Positions 7,443 through 14,906 of a DNA stretch of 19,363 nt are shown piece after piece (the first letter of the stretch is position 1; each line of letters begins with the position of its first letter). This stretch comes from DAOUBA01 sp034432855 (GTDB taxonomy: Bacteria > Chloroflexota > Anaerolineae > B4-G1), in the NCBI GenBank assembly GCA_034432855.1, contig DAOUBA010000086.1, positions 1-19,363 of the forward strand, given 5' to 3'. The position numbers and the translations under genes were made by a program. Under the pieces are notes generated by a model. It was not told where the DNA came from and did no database searches. It was given only the letters and a program-made list of their open reading frames with translations.

Positions 7443-7970
7443 CTACGTACGCCGTCCGGGACGTAGGGATGCATAGGCGGCGCCGACCGCCGTCGCGATG
7501 TAGACGATTGCCCATACCACGTCCAATACATATACCACACCCCTCGAATCGAAAAACAGTCGGACAAGGGAGAGCAAGGATAGAAGGAATTCAGGCAATG
7601 TCCCCAGGACGATACAGCCACACACGACGAGCCAGGTGTAGCGTCCGCGCCGCCGGCGAATGGCCCTGCGCACGACTTCGGCGATGCCGCCGCCGGCAAG
7701 CGGCCCCAGGATGATGGCGAACCAGCCCAGGCTGGGCACCAACCAGCCGGCTACCAGGCCCAACGGCAGAGCAACGGCGGCAGCGATCAGGTAGTGAACA
7801 GGGCGAAAGTCGGCGTAAAAGACCTGCTGCTGGGCATTGATGCACTCCAGGCAGCGGTAGCCGACCGGAGTACGCACGGCACACCTGGCACAGATTGGCC
7901 GCCCGCACTTGTTGCAGCGCAGGTAGGTTTCGACGGTGGGATGATTCACGCAGTGCAAAGGTTCATTCAT
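7443..7970 (-). CDS. B-box-type zinc-finger membrane protein
   Basis: An N-terminal zinc-binding region has the spacing C-x2-H (Cys7/His10), C-x2-C (19/22), C-x4-C-x2-C (27/30) and a final C-x2-C (40/43), numbered from this start. About four hydrophobic segments follow, the last just before the C terminus. This layout, a B-box or zinc-ribbon head with a membrane domain, is frequent in uncharacterised bacterial proteins; function unknown. An ATG at 7985 would add five residues, but its GAGG is one base away, while the ATG at 7970 has GAGG nine bases upstream, so I prefer 7970. Either way the gene begins at or inside the 3' end of nadK, which points to coupled translation. The last residues and stop run into a palindromic repeat. 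Confidence 0.8.
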   Translation of the reverse strand: MNEPLHCVNHPTVETYLRCNKCGRPICARCAVRTPVGYRCLECINAQQQVFYADFRPVHYLIAAAVALPLGLVAGWLVPSLGWFAIILGPLAGGGIAEVVRRAIRRRRGRYTWLVVCGCIVLGTLPEFLLSLLSLVRLFFDSRGVVYVLDVVWAIVYIATAVGAAYASLRPGRRT

Positions 7971-7974
7971 CCAT

Positions 7975-8808
7975 CTATCCCTCATTCCTCGGCGTCAGGC
8001 GCTCGACGAGTGTCTTGTAGAAATACGTCCGCTCGCGCACCCGCGCAAAGCGGGCCACGTGCGGGCTGACCTGAACCCTCACTTCGTCGCCATCCTCCAG
8101 TCCGGCCTGTGCCACGCCGTCGGCGGTAAGGAGCGCCGGACGCCCCCCGGTGACGACTATGCGCACGAGGTTCCCCTCCGGCAGCAGGATTGGCTGCGCC
8201 AGGCAGAGGTGCGGCGCGACCGGCACCAGCAAAACCGCGCGCATCTCCGGCGGCAGGAGTGGCCCGCCAGCTGCCAGCGCGTAAGCGGTGCTGCCGGTCG
8301 GCGTGGCGGCGATCAGGCCATCCGCAGAATAGGTGATCAGAAGGCCGCCATTCACTTCGACGCGCAGATGCACCATGTGCGGGTGCGCGCCACGCCCGAT
8401 GACCACATCGTTCAGCGCATCGGCCTGGGCCAGTGTCTCACCGTTACGACGGGCCGTTGCCCGCAGCATCATCCGCTCTTCGATCCAACAGTCGCCAGCA
8501 AGCACCCGCGATAGCGCATCCCGCCAGGCTTCCGGTTCAGCCTCGGTGAGAAAGCCTACCCGCCCCAGATTGATGCCCAGGATCGGCGTGCCACACGGGG
8601 CAGCCGTCTGGGCCGCGCGCAGGATCGAGCCGTCGCCGCCCAGCGTCACGAACAGGTCCACCGGCCCGCAGTCTAACATCGCAGGCGCATCGTCCGTCGG
8701 GCCGAGCCAGGTTTCCCGTCCCTGCTGCGCCAACCAAGCGACAATCTCGTCCGCCAGCGGACGGGCGCGGGTAGTGTGGGGGTTATAGAGGATGGCGACT
8801 GTCTTCAT
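7975..8808 (-). CDS. nadK: NAD kinase
   Basis: The 277-residue enzyme phosphorylates NAD to NADP in the cytosol. The diagnostic GGDGS loop is in 'VTLGGDGSILRA' (Gly57-Ser61), 'GINLGRVGFLTE' follows, then 'ALNDVVI' (Asn133-Asp134) and the 'DGLIAATPTGSTAYALAAGGP' region (163-183) that shapes the nucleotide site. Length is normal. The ATG start has only a weak ribosome site and lies 40 bases after hisS, with a palindrome between them. The 3' end meets the zinc-finger gene. Its product, NADP, is the cofactor of the glucose-6-phosphate dehydrogenase encoded two genes upstream. Confidence 0.97.
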   Translation of the reverse strand: MKTVAILYNPHTTRARPLADEIVAWLAQQGRETWLGPTDDAPAMLDCGPVDLFVTLGGDGSILRAAQTAAPCGTPILGINLGRVGFLTEAEPEAWRDALSRVLAGDCWIEERMMLRATARRNGETLAQADALNDVVIGRGAHPHMVHLRVEVNGGLLITYSADGLIAATPTGSTAYALAAGGPLLPPEMRAVLLVPVAPHLCLAQPILLPEGNLVRIVVTGGRPALLTADGVAQAGLEDGDEVRVQVSPHVARFARVRERTYFYKTLVERLTPRNEG

Positions 8809-8827
8809 ATTGACATAGGGTGTCCTG

Positions 8828-8849
8828 AGGGCGTTCAGTTGAACGCCCT
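8828..8849. repeat. 10-bp perfect palindrome between hisS and nadK
   Basis: AGGGCGTTCA (8828-8837) and TGAACGCCCT (8840-8849) pair perfectly around two bases. The right arm runs into the complement of the hisS TAA stop. No T tract follows in the direction of hisS transcription, so a hairpin that stabilises or attenuates the mRNA, or a dispersed palindromic repeat, is more likely than a full terminator. Confidence 0.8.
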
Positions 8850-10114
8850 TACAGCGTCCGTGCCTTCAGCCACTCGATCAGCCCGCTCAGTGGCACGTCC
8901 ACCTGCTCACCCGCCTGCATGTCACGCACGGCGGCCTTGCCGGCGGCCAACTCTGCTTCGCCCAGGATGACGACATAGCGCGCGTCGCGCTTACCGGCTT
9001 CGCGCAACTGGCTTTTGATCCCGCGCTCGCCAAATGCCAGCCAAACGCCCACTCCGACGCGACGCAGCGCGTCGGTCAGGCGCAACGCCTCCCGCTTGGC
9101 CTGTGCGCCCAGGTGCGCGACATAGACCGGCGGCGCAGGCAGCGACGGCGCTGCCACCCCCATTTGCTTCAGCGCCAGGATGATGCGCTCCAGCCCGGAG
9201 CCAAAGCCCACGCCGGGGGTTGGCGGGCCGCCCAAGAGTTCCGCCAGGCCGTCGTAGCGCCCCCCACCGCAGACGGCGGCCTGCGCGCCGATACCGGCCG
9301 CCCACACCTCGAACACGGTCTTGGTGTAATAATCCAGCCCGCGCACCAGACGATGGTTGATCGTGTATGTGCGTCCCAGCATGTCCAGGTACTCACGCAA
9401 CGCAGCAAAGTGGGCAGCGCACTCGTCGCAGAGATGATCGAGAAAATGCGGGGCGCCGGCGATGAGCGGCCGGCATTGCTCGACCTTGCAGTCGAGCACG
9501 CGCAACGGGCTGCGCTCCAGGCGACGACGGCAGTCGTCGCAGATCGCGTCTCGATGTTCGGCGTAATAGGCCTTGAGCGCGGCAACGTAACCCGGCTTGC
9601 ACCTGGGACAGCCAGTCGAGTGCAACTGGAAGGCCAGGTCGCGGAACCCCAGGCTCGCGTACAGGTCCCAGGCCAACAGCATCACGTCGAGATCAGCGGC
9701 CGGGTCTTGCTCGCCGAGGATCTCGACGTTGAACTGGGTGTGCTGGCGGTAGCGCCCGGCCTGGGGACGCTCGTAGCGGAAGATGGGGCCGAAGGTGTAG
9801 AGTTTGACCGGCTGGGGGAGGGCGTGCAGGCCGTTCTCGATGTAGGCGCGGAGCACGCCAGCGGTGAATTCGGGGCGCAGTGTCAACTGCGTGTCCCCCT
9901 TGTCGGTGAAGGTGTACATCTCCTTGTCCACAATGTCGGTGCCTTCACCGACGCCGCGCGCAAAGAGTTCGGTCACCTCAAAGATGGGCACGTCAATGCG
10001 TTCAAAGCCGGCCAGTTCGGCCAGGCGGCGTGCGTGAGTACAAACCAGGTCCCAGTAGGGCTGGTCCTCCGGTAGAATGTCGAGTGTGCCGGTGGGTCGT
10101 TGATAGCGGGGCAT
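8849..10114 (-). CDS. hisS: Histidine--tRNA ligase
   Basis: The 421-residue class II aminoacyl-tRNA synthetase charges tRNA-His. The N terminus 'PRGTLDILPED'-like segment is present as 'PTGTLDILPED'; motif 2 is 'FRYERPQAGRYRQHTQ' (112-127), the histidine-specific 'RGLDYYTKTVFE' is at 258-269, 'GGGRYDGL' at 283-290 and motif 3 'GFGSGLER' at 303-310, with a C-terminal anticodon-binding domain. An inserted Cys-rich segment has Cys169/172, 192/195, 209, 214 and 229/232; such Cys are seen in many bacterial HisRS. The ATG start has AGGAGAG about eight bases upstream and a promoter of its own, so the downstream string can be transcribed from here independently of zwf. Confidence 0.98.
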   Translation of the reverse strand: MPRYQRPTGTLDILPEDQPYWDLVCTHARRLAELAGFERIDVPIFEVTELFARGVGEGTDIVDKEMYTFTDKGDTQLTLRPEFTAGVLRAYIENGLHALPQPVKLYTFGPIFRYERPQAGRYRQHTQFNVEILGEQDPAADLDVMLLAWDLYASLGFRDLAFQLHSTGCPRCKPGYVAALKAYYAEHRDAICDDCRRRLERSPLRVLDCKVEQCRPLIAGAPHFLDHLCDECAAHFAALREYLDMLGRTYTINHRLVRGLDYYTKTVFEVWAAGIGAQAAVCGGGRYDGLAELLGGPPTPGVGFGSGLERIILALKQMGVAAPSLPAPPVYVAHLGAQAKREALRLTDALRRVGVGVWLAFGERGIKSQLREAGKRDARYVVILGEAELAAGKAAVRDMQAGEQVDVPLSGLIEWLKARTL

Positions 10115-10139
10115 CGGTTATCTCTCCTGGTCACAGGTG

Positions 10140-10180
10140 GAAGTTATTATAGCCCAAGTCGGGCAGTTTGCCAGTCCTTT
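10140..10180 (-). promoter_or_regulatory. Promoter of hisS (sigma-70 type)
   Basis: On the minus strand a perfect TATAAT (plus-strand 10146-10151) has a CTGGCA, four of six bases of TTGACA, 17 bases upstream. It is followed by a short leader and an AGGAGAG ribosome site before the hisS ATG. This is the clearest promoter within the minus-strand string and probably drives hisS to the metallopeptidase gene. Confidence 0.7.
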
Positions 10181-10193
10181 CCCTCTCTCCCTT

Positions 10194-10212
10194 GCCGCCG
10201 TGAACCGGCGGC
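10194..10212. repeat. 7-bp hairpin between zwf and hisS
   Basis: GCCGCCG (10194-10200) and CGGCGGC (10206-10212) pair around TGAAC. It lies between the end of zwf and the hisS promoter and may help end zwf transcription, but there is no T tract. Confidence 0.6.
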
Positions 10213-10232
10213 GCTGGGTGTGTTCCCTCGCA

Positions 10233-10255
10233 GCACCGGCCCTTTAGGCCGGTGC
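10233..10255. repeat. 9-bp palindrome between zwf and hisS
   Basis: GCACCGGCC (10233-10241) and GGCCGGTGC (10247-10255) pair perfectly around CTTTA. With the neighbouring hairpin it fills most of the 195-bp gap. Part of the group of short palindromes in this window. Confidence 0.75.
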
Positions 10256-10309
10256 GTACGCCAAACCGGCAGGCCTAAGTTGACACATATGGGAGGCAGG
10301 GGGTGAGGG

Positions 10310-11755
10310 TCAGGGGGCGCCGCACCACTCTACCCACCACCGCCCATCGCGTGCGAGGAGCACGTCGGCCTCGGCGGGGCCATCGCTTCCCGGTGCATAA
10401 GACAATGATTCGCGCTCGCCCGTCAGCGGATCAATCAGCCGCCAGGCCAATTCGATTTCGTTGCTGCGGGCAAAGAGCGCCGCGTCGCCCTGCAGTGCAT
10501 CCAGGAGCAGCCGCTCGTAGGCATCGGGCAGCGCCTTGGCGCCAAAATGCTCGCCGTGGTGGAACGCCATGTCTACCGGGGCCGTGCGCATCCCGGCGCC
10601 GGGCAGTTTCGTCTGAAAGCGTAAGTGCATCCCCTCATCCGGCTGGATGCAGAGCGAGAGGCTGTTGGGGGCGAGATCGGCGCTCTCGGCAAAGAGCAGG
10701 TGCGGCACCTGCTTGAACTGTAGGGTGATGCTCGTCGCTTTACGGGCCAACCGCTTGCCGGAACGCAGATAAAAGGGCACGCCCTGCCAGCGCCAGTTGT
10801 CCACATAGAGCCGCAGCGCCGCAAAGGTCGGCGTGCACGAATCTGGCGCTACGCCCGCCACACCGCGATAGCCCTCATACTGGCCTACGACGCAATCCTC
10901 GAGCGCCATGGGACGTATGGCCTGAAGCACCTTGACCTTTTCGTCGCGCAAGGCGTCGGCGCTGTAGACGGCAGGCGGCTCCATCGCCGTCAGGGTCAGC
11001 AACTGCAGCATGTGGCTCTGGAACATATCCCGGAGAACGCCGGTCTGGTCATAGTAGCCGGCGCGATGCTCCACGCCGACCTGTTCGGCCACCGTGATCT
11101 GCACGTGATCCACGTAGTTGCGGTTCCACAGCGGCTCGAAGATAGCGTTGGCGAAGCGAAAGGTCAGAATGTTCTGCACCGTCTCCTTGCCCAGGTAGTG
11201 GTCAATACGGTAGACGCAGGCTTCGTCGAAGACGGCGTGCACCTGAGCATTGAGTTGGCGGGCGCTCACCAGATCGCGCCCGAAGGGCTTTTCGATGACG
11301 ATGCGCCGCCAGCCCCCGTCGCTACGATGCAGCCCGGCCCGCCCTAACTGCTCGACGATGAGGGGGTACAGCATGGGGGGGACGGCCAGGTGGAACAGGA
11401 CGTTGTCCTGCGTGCCATGCCCGGCAGCGAGCCGCGTCAGGTGCGCTCCCAGGCGACGGTAGGTCTCGGAATCATCATAGTCCCCCGCCAGGTAGGAGAT
11501 GCGGTCGGCGAAGCGCGGCCACAGTTCGCAGATGCCGGGGTGGAGCCGGGCGTATTCCACGACGCCGCTATAGAGCCGGTTGCGGAATTCTTCGTCGGAA
11601 AGCGGCGTGCGCGCCACGCCCACCAGGTACGTGGCAGGCGAAAGTAGCCCCTCGCAGCCCAAACTGTGCAGCGCCGGCACCAACTTGCGCCGCGCCAGAT
11701 CGCCGGAGGCGCCGAAGATGACGATGGTGGCGGGAGGTGATTCCAGCCGAGGCAC
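10310..11755 (-). CDS. zwf: Glucose-6-phosphate 1-dehydrogenase
   Basis: The 481-residue enzyme oxidises glucose 6-phosphate to 6-phosphogluconolactone and makes NADPH, the first step of the oxidative pentose phosphate pathway. The Rossmann motif is GASGDLARRKL (15-25), 'EKPFG' is at 155-159 and the substrate-binding/active-site 'RIDHYLGKE' at 183-191; 'GYYDQTGVLRDMFQSHMLQLL' is also typical. Length is normal. The start is GTG, supported by AGGAG eight bases upstream. It lies downstream of pgi across about 90 bases that hold a large palindromic repeat, so the pair uses the same substrate at the branch between glycolysis and the pentose pathway. Confidence 0.97.
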   Translation of the reverse strand: MPRLESPPATIVIFGASGDLARRKLVPALHSLGCEGLLSPATYLVGVARTPLSDEEFRNRLYSGVVEYARLHPGICELWPRFADRISYLAGDYDDSETYRRLGAHLTRLAAGHGTQDNVLFHLAVPPMLYPLIVEQLGRAGLHRSDGGWRRIVIEKPFGRDLVSARQLNAQVHAVFDEACVYRIDHYLGKETVQNILTFRFANAIFEPLWNRNYVDHVQITVAEQVGVEHRAGYYDQTGVLRDMFQSHMLQLLTLTAMEPPAVYSADALRDEKVKVLQAIRPMALEDCVVGQYEGYRGVAGVAPDSCTPTFAALRLYVDNWRWQGVPFYLRSGKRLARKATSITLQFKQVPHLLFAESADLAPNSLSLCIQPDEGMHLRFQTKLPGAGMRTAPVDMAFHHGEHFGAKALPDAYERLLLDALQGDAALFARSNEIELAWRLIDPLTGERESLSYAPGSDGPAEADVLLARDGRWWVEWCGAP

Positions 11756-11788
11756 TAGTTACTCCTGCACCGTGAAAGCGACGTGTTG

Positions 11789-11850
11789 AGGCGTAAGGCG
11801 TAAAGCGTAAGGCGTAAAACGTAACCTTACGCCTTACGTTTTACGCTTTA
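11789..11850. repeat. GTAA-rich tandem and inverted repeat between pgi and zwf
   Basis: Tandem near-copies of GCGTAAGG/GCGTAAAG (from 11791) lead into a 13-bp perfect inverted repeat, GCGTAAAACGTAA (11812-11824) with TTACGTTTTACGC (11834-11846). On the minus strand the repeat supplies the last codons (Met-Lys-Arg-Glu-Met) and the TAA stop of pgi. It could form a strong hairpin between pgi and zwf, yet there is no run of T to make a standard terminator. Confidence 0.8.
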
Positions 11851-13491
11851 CATTTCACGCTTCATTCCCTCCGTCAGCGGATTCAGGCCTTTCACCACAT
11901 CGTCCCCCAAGTGGAAGCGGATCACCCGCCGCCCCGCATCCAGCAGCGCCTGACGGTCGCCCAACGCCTGCGCCGCTTTGAGCACGCCGAAGGTGATGGA
12001 TGATGCCGGCGCTCCGGCCTCGTCGGGGATGGGGACATCCTGCGCGTCGTCGGCGGTGAACTGGATGAAGAGGCCGTTGCCCCGATCCCCCTTGTGCAGT
12101 TGCCCGGTCGAGTGCAGGAAACGCGGGCCATAGCCGACGGTCGTCGCCAGCCGGTAGCGGTCGCGTATCCGCAGGCGCAGCGGCGCAAGCGCCGCTTCGG
12201 TTTCCGGTGCCGGCTGGAGGTAGGCCTGCAGGGCGATATAGTCGCCGGGGCGGCCCTGCGCCAAAAAGCCGTCGAGCGCCTCGGCGGTGAGCGGAGCGGA
12301 TTCGATAGCAGGCAATGTCCCCTTCTCCCTGTACTCCGCCACCATCTGGCGCGCCAGCGCCTTGGCCGATTCGACGTTCGGCTGGTCAAAGGGGTTGATG
12401 CCCAGGAGATGCCCGGCCACGGCGGTGGCAAACTCCCAAAGGAAGAACTGCCCGCCCAGGTCGTAGGGATCGCGCAGGGCCAGGCGCACGACCGGATGGC
12501 CGGCCGCTTCGAGCGCCTGCAACGCCGCGTCGTGCGTCTCGTCGTCCGCTACCTTGAGATGCACGAACAGCCGGTCGTCGCCATAGACCTCCGGCGCGCC
12601 GAGCGGCTCACCGACCACCGGCAGGATGCCTTTCCCTTCCTTGCCGGTGCTCTCGGCGATCAACTGCTCGACCCAATCGCCGAAACTGGCGATGGCGGGC
12701 GAGATGGCGAACGTCACCTTATCGCGCCCGACCTGCGCCATCACATCCAGGATGGCGCCCAGGATAAGACCCGGATTCTCGTCGGCTTTCGCACATTCGG
12801 CGGCCATTTCCCGCGCGCGTTCCAGCAGCAAATGCAGGTCTATCCCCACGAGCGCTGCCGGCACCAGCCCAAAATGCGCAAGCGCCGAAAAGCGCCCGCC
12901 GATGTTGGGATCGTTGAGGAAGGTGGTGCGGAAGCGGTATCGTTCAGCAATCTCGGCCAAGTCGCTGCCGGGATCGGTGATGGCGATAAAACGCTCGCCG
13001 GCCTTGTCTGCGCCCAGCACGTCGGCAACCCAATTGTAAAAGAACTTGAAGAAGGAAAAGGTCTCCACCGTGCCGCCGGATTTGGTCGAGACGATGAAGA
13101 GCGTGTGAGCCGGATCGAGCCGCGCAGCGTGGGACAATACTGCCCCGGGATCGGTGCTATCCAGCACGGCCAGGTAGGGCGGGTTGGCAACCCACCCTAC
13201 AGTCTTGCTGAATAACTCCGGGGCCAGGCTCGAGCCGCCCATCCCCAGGAGCAGGGCCTGGGTGTAGCCGGCCGCGCGTATCTCGCGGGCGAACGCCTCC
13301 AGCCGCGCGACTTCCGCCGGCATCGTTTCCGGCAGGTGCAGCCAGCCGAGGCGGTTGGCGATCTCGTCCGGCTGCGGCTTCCAGACGGTGTGATCGTGCG
13401 CCCAGATGCGCTCCACGATGCGCTTCGCCCGCATCTGGGAAAGAGCCGCGTCAACGGCCGGGGCCGAATACAGTTGCAGTTGCTTCATCAT
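11848..13491 (-). CDS. pgi: Glucose-6-phosphate isomerase (type related to the isomerase half of Tal-Pgi fusions)
   Basis: The 547-residue enzyme interconverts glucose 6-phosphate and fructose 6-phosphate. Sugar-isomerase motifs are 'GMGGSSLAPELF' (83-94), 'LDSTDPGAVL', 'VSTKSGGTVET' (134-143), 'GGRFSALAHFGLVPAALVGID', 'LGINPFDQPNVE' and 'GYGPRFLHSTGQLHKG'. The pattern is closest, from memory, to the C-terminal isomerase part of bifunctional transaldolase/isomerase proteins; no transaldolase precedes it here. The ATG follows the upstream gene's stop directly, with AGGGGAG inside that gene. Residues 99-107 (GWVANPPYL) are encoded by a 27-bp palindrome that looks like an in-frame repeat at a loop. 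The final residues come from another repeat. Confidence 0.93.
   Translation of the reverse strand: MMKQLQLYSAPAVDAALSQMRAKRIVERIWAHDHTVWKPQPDEIANRLGWLHLPETMPAEVARLEAFAREIRAAGYTQALLLGMGGSSLAPELFSKTVGWVANPPYLAVLDSTDPGAVLSHAARLDPAHTLFIVSTKSGGTVETFSFFKFFYNWVADVLGADKAGERFIAITDPGSDLAEIAERYRFRTTFLNDPNIGGRFSALAHFGLVPAALVGIDLHLLLERAREMAAECAKADENPGLILGAILDVMAQVGRDKVTFAISPAIASFGDWVEQLIAESTGKEGKGILPVVGEPLGAPEVYGDDRLFVHLKVADDETHDAALQALEAAGHPVVRLALRDPYDLGGQFFLWEFATAVAGHLLGINPFDQPNVESAKALARQMVAEYREKGTLPAIESAPLTAEALDGFLAQGRPGDYIALQAYLQPAPETEAALAPLRLRIRDRYRLATTVGYGPRFLHSTGQLHKGDRGNGLFIQFTADDAQDVPIPDEAGAPASSITFGVLKAAQALGDRQALLDAGRRVIRFHLGDDVVKGLNPLTEGMKREM
13174..13200. repeat. 27-bp palindrome in frame in pgi
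   Basis: Arms GTAGGGCGGGTT (13174-13185) and AACCCACCCTAC (13189-13200) pair over 11 of 12 positions around GGC; the exception is a possible G-T wobble. It is exactly nine codons long and encodes the loop between the substrate-binding 'GMGGSSLAPELF' and 'LAVLDSTDP' segments of Pgi. It resembles free-standing repeats I associate with Chloroflexota genomes (memory, not searched). Confidence 0.75.
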
Positions 13492-14124
13492 CTACTCCCC
13501 TATCAGAATGGCCCGCGCGGGGGAACCGTCGCAGCCGACGATCCGGAGCGGCAGACAGACGAGTTGGTACATACCGGGGGCAACGCCGTGCAGGTTCAGC
13601 CCTTCGACCACGACGACGCCCGCACGCAATAGCGCCCGATGCGTCGGCGCCGACTGGCGGAAAGGCGCAACCGAGAGGTAATCCACACCCACCAGCCGGA
13701 CGCCACGCTCGATGAGCCATTGCGCGCCGTCTTCCGTTACGGCGACGAAATCCCTGGCGAACTCGCGCTCACCGTGTGCCCACAGATCAGAGTTGCGCGT
13801 ATGGAACAGCACACGTTCGCTGCCCGAAGGGATCGGCAGACCCGCCACCACCTCCGCTGTGAGCGCATCGGCTTCCAGTGCCTAGACCACCAGCGCCGGC
13901 CCCACCAGCACGTTCAGGTCGAGTGTATCCACGCCGTCCCCGCCCAGCACAAAGTGGCAGGGGGCGTCCACGTGCGTGCCGGTGTGAGCGCCCATGTCGA
14001 GCCGCGTCACCGTCGCGTTATCGCCGCGTTCCAGGTGCGAAACCTGGGTCAGGCGCACCGGCGGATCGCCGGGCCAGGTGACGAGCGATTCAGAGATCGG
14101 CAGTGAGATGTCATAGATTGGCAT
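13492..14124 (-). pseudogene. Cyclase / kynurenine-formamidase-like gene broken by an in-frame TAG
   Basis: A 210-codon frame has one internal TAG at codon 81 (13882-13884); length and frame are otherwise intact on both sides. The first part contains 'HTGTHVDAPCH' with His47, His51, Asp53 and His57, the metal-binding HxGTHxDxPxH motif of the cyclase/arylformamidase family, which hydrolyses N-formylkynurenine or related amides. After the TAG the family pattern continues ('RVLFHTRNSDLW', 'GVDYLSVAP', 'LHGVAPGMYQLVCLPL'). The ATG at 14124 has GGAGGAGA just upstream. A single mutation from CAG, GAG, AAG or TGG would explain the stop; so would a sequencing error. A GTG at 13849-13851 could restart translation of the second half. 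It lies directly before pgi, whose start follows its stop. Confidence 0.8.
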
Positions 14125-14166
14125 GTCTCCTCCAATTGACGACCATCTTGCCACAAAGTAGCAACA

Positions 14167-14191
14167 AGTAGACAAGTAACCAGTAGACAAG
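14167..14191. repeat. Direct repeat AGTAGACAAG in the leader of the cyclase-like gene
   Basis: Two copies of AGTAGACAAG (14167-14176 and 14182-14191), 15 bases apart, lie in the leader between the minus-strand promoter and the ATG. The surrounding stretch is repeat-like and not GC-rich. A regulatory role is possible but nothing in the sequence proves it. Confidence 0.45.
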
Positions 14192-14240
14192 AGCGCCCTT
14201 TAAGTGGAGTGGAAAACGATAGACTTGGGCGGTCAGATCA

Positions 14241-14268
14241 ATTGTATCACGTTGTGCGTCTTTGCCAA
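14241..14268 (-). promoter_or_regulatory. Promoter of the cyclase-pgi-zwf string
   Basis: On the minus strand TTGGCA (plus-strand 14263-14268) and TACAAT (14241-14246) are 16 bases apart; each differs from the sigma-70 consensus by one base. The leader to the ATG at 14124 is about 110 bases. Confidence 0.65.
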
Positions 14269-14277
14269 CCCACGCGG

Positions 14278-14305
14278 TTGACGGCGCGGGCAGAATTGGT
14301 ATAAT
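14278..14305 (+). promoter_or_regulatory. Promoter of efp
   Basis: TTGACG (14278-14283) and TATAAT (14300-14305) are 16 bases apart, a near-consensus sigma-70 promoter. It is back to back with the minus-strand promoter, the two -35 boxes being nine bases apart. AGGAGG (14321-14326) and the efp ATG follow. Confidence 0.8.
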
Positions 14306-14335
14306 CCAGGCAACCGTCAGAGGAGGAAATGGGAT

Positions 14336-14893
14336 ATGATTGAGGTAAACGAACTACGCAAGGGCATCACCTTCACGATGGATGGTCAATTATACAAGGT
14401 GCTCGAGTACCAGCACCACAAGCCCGGACGGGGCAATGCGATCATCCGCACCAAACTGCGCAACCTGCGCACCGGCGCGACCATCCAGCAGAACTTTATC
14501 TCCGGCGACCGGGTGCAGGAAATTCGTATCGAACGGCGCGGCGTGCAATACATCTACAACGATGGTGACTTTTATTACTTTATGGACACCGAGACCTACG
14601 ACCAAACGGCTGTGCCGGCTGCAGTGCTCGAAGACCAGATTCCCTACCTTAAAGAAGGGCTGGAACTGATCCTGGCGACCTACGAGGGCGAGGCGCTGGA
14701 CGTGGAACTGCCGACCACGGTGGACATGAAAGTGATCGAGTCCGAAGTCGCCGTCGCCGGCGACACGGCCAGCAATGTGCTGAAGAAGGTGAAAGTCGAG
14801 ACCGGGCTGGAGGTACAGGTGCCGCTCTTCGTCAACGTTGGCGATACCATCCGCGTGGACACCCGCACCGGCACCTACGTCACGCGCGTATGA
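14336..14893 (+). CDS. efp: Translation elongation factor P
   Basis: The 185-residue protein relieves ribosome stalling at polyproline stretches. It has the three-domain EF-P pattern: KOW-like N-terminal domain, the loop 'HHKPGRGNAI', the middle OB domain with 'FMDTETYDQTAVP', and the C-terminal 'GDTASNVLKKVKVETGLEVQVPLFVNVGDTIRVDTRTGTYV'. The loop-tip residue that is modified in many species is Arg32 here instead of Lys, as in Thermus EF-P and in the rhamnosylated EarP group. No modification gene is in the window. Near-consensus promoter and AGGAGG site precede it. The UPF0182 gene starts 13 bases after its stop. Confidence 0.98.
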   Translation: MIEVNELRKGITFTMDGQLYKVLEYQHHKPGRGNAIIRTKLRNLRTGATIQQNFISGDRVQEIRIERRGVQYIYNDGDFYYFMDTETYDQTAVPAAVLEDQIPYLKEGLELILATYEGEALDVELPTTVDMKVIESEVAVAGDTASNVLKKVKVETGLEVQVPLFVNVGDTIRVDTRTGTYVTRV

Positions 14894-14906
14894 GCAGGAG
14901 GATGGG

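Noticed and set aside
8828..8849. Palindrome as intrinsic terminator of hisS
   Set aside because: The stem is perfect but no T run follows in either direction; the nadK start is only 20 bases away, so readthrough is more likely.
13882..13884. TAG read as pyrrolysine or another recoded residue
   Set aside because: TAG ends nadK and this same gene, and nothing in the window points to a suppressor tRNA; a mutation or sequencing error is simpler.
13882..14190. Upstream start at 14190 for the cyclase-like gene
   Set aside because: The added residues are encoded by repeat-like leader DNA and have no family match; the ATG at 14124 has a strong ribosome site and gives the usual N terminus.
14838..14906. 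Longer N terminus for the UPF0182 protein starting inside efp
   Set aside because: It would overlap efp by 56 bases without a ribosome site, while the ATG at 14907 has AGGAGG and leads directly into the first membrane segment.
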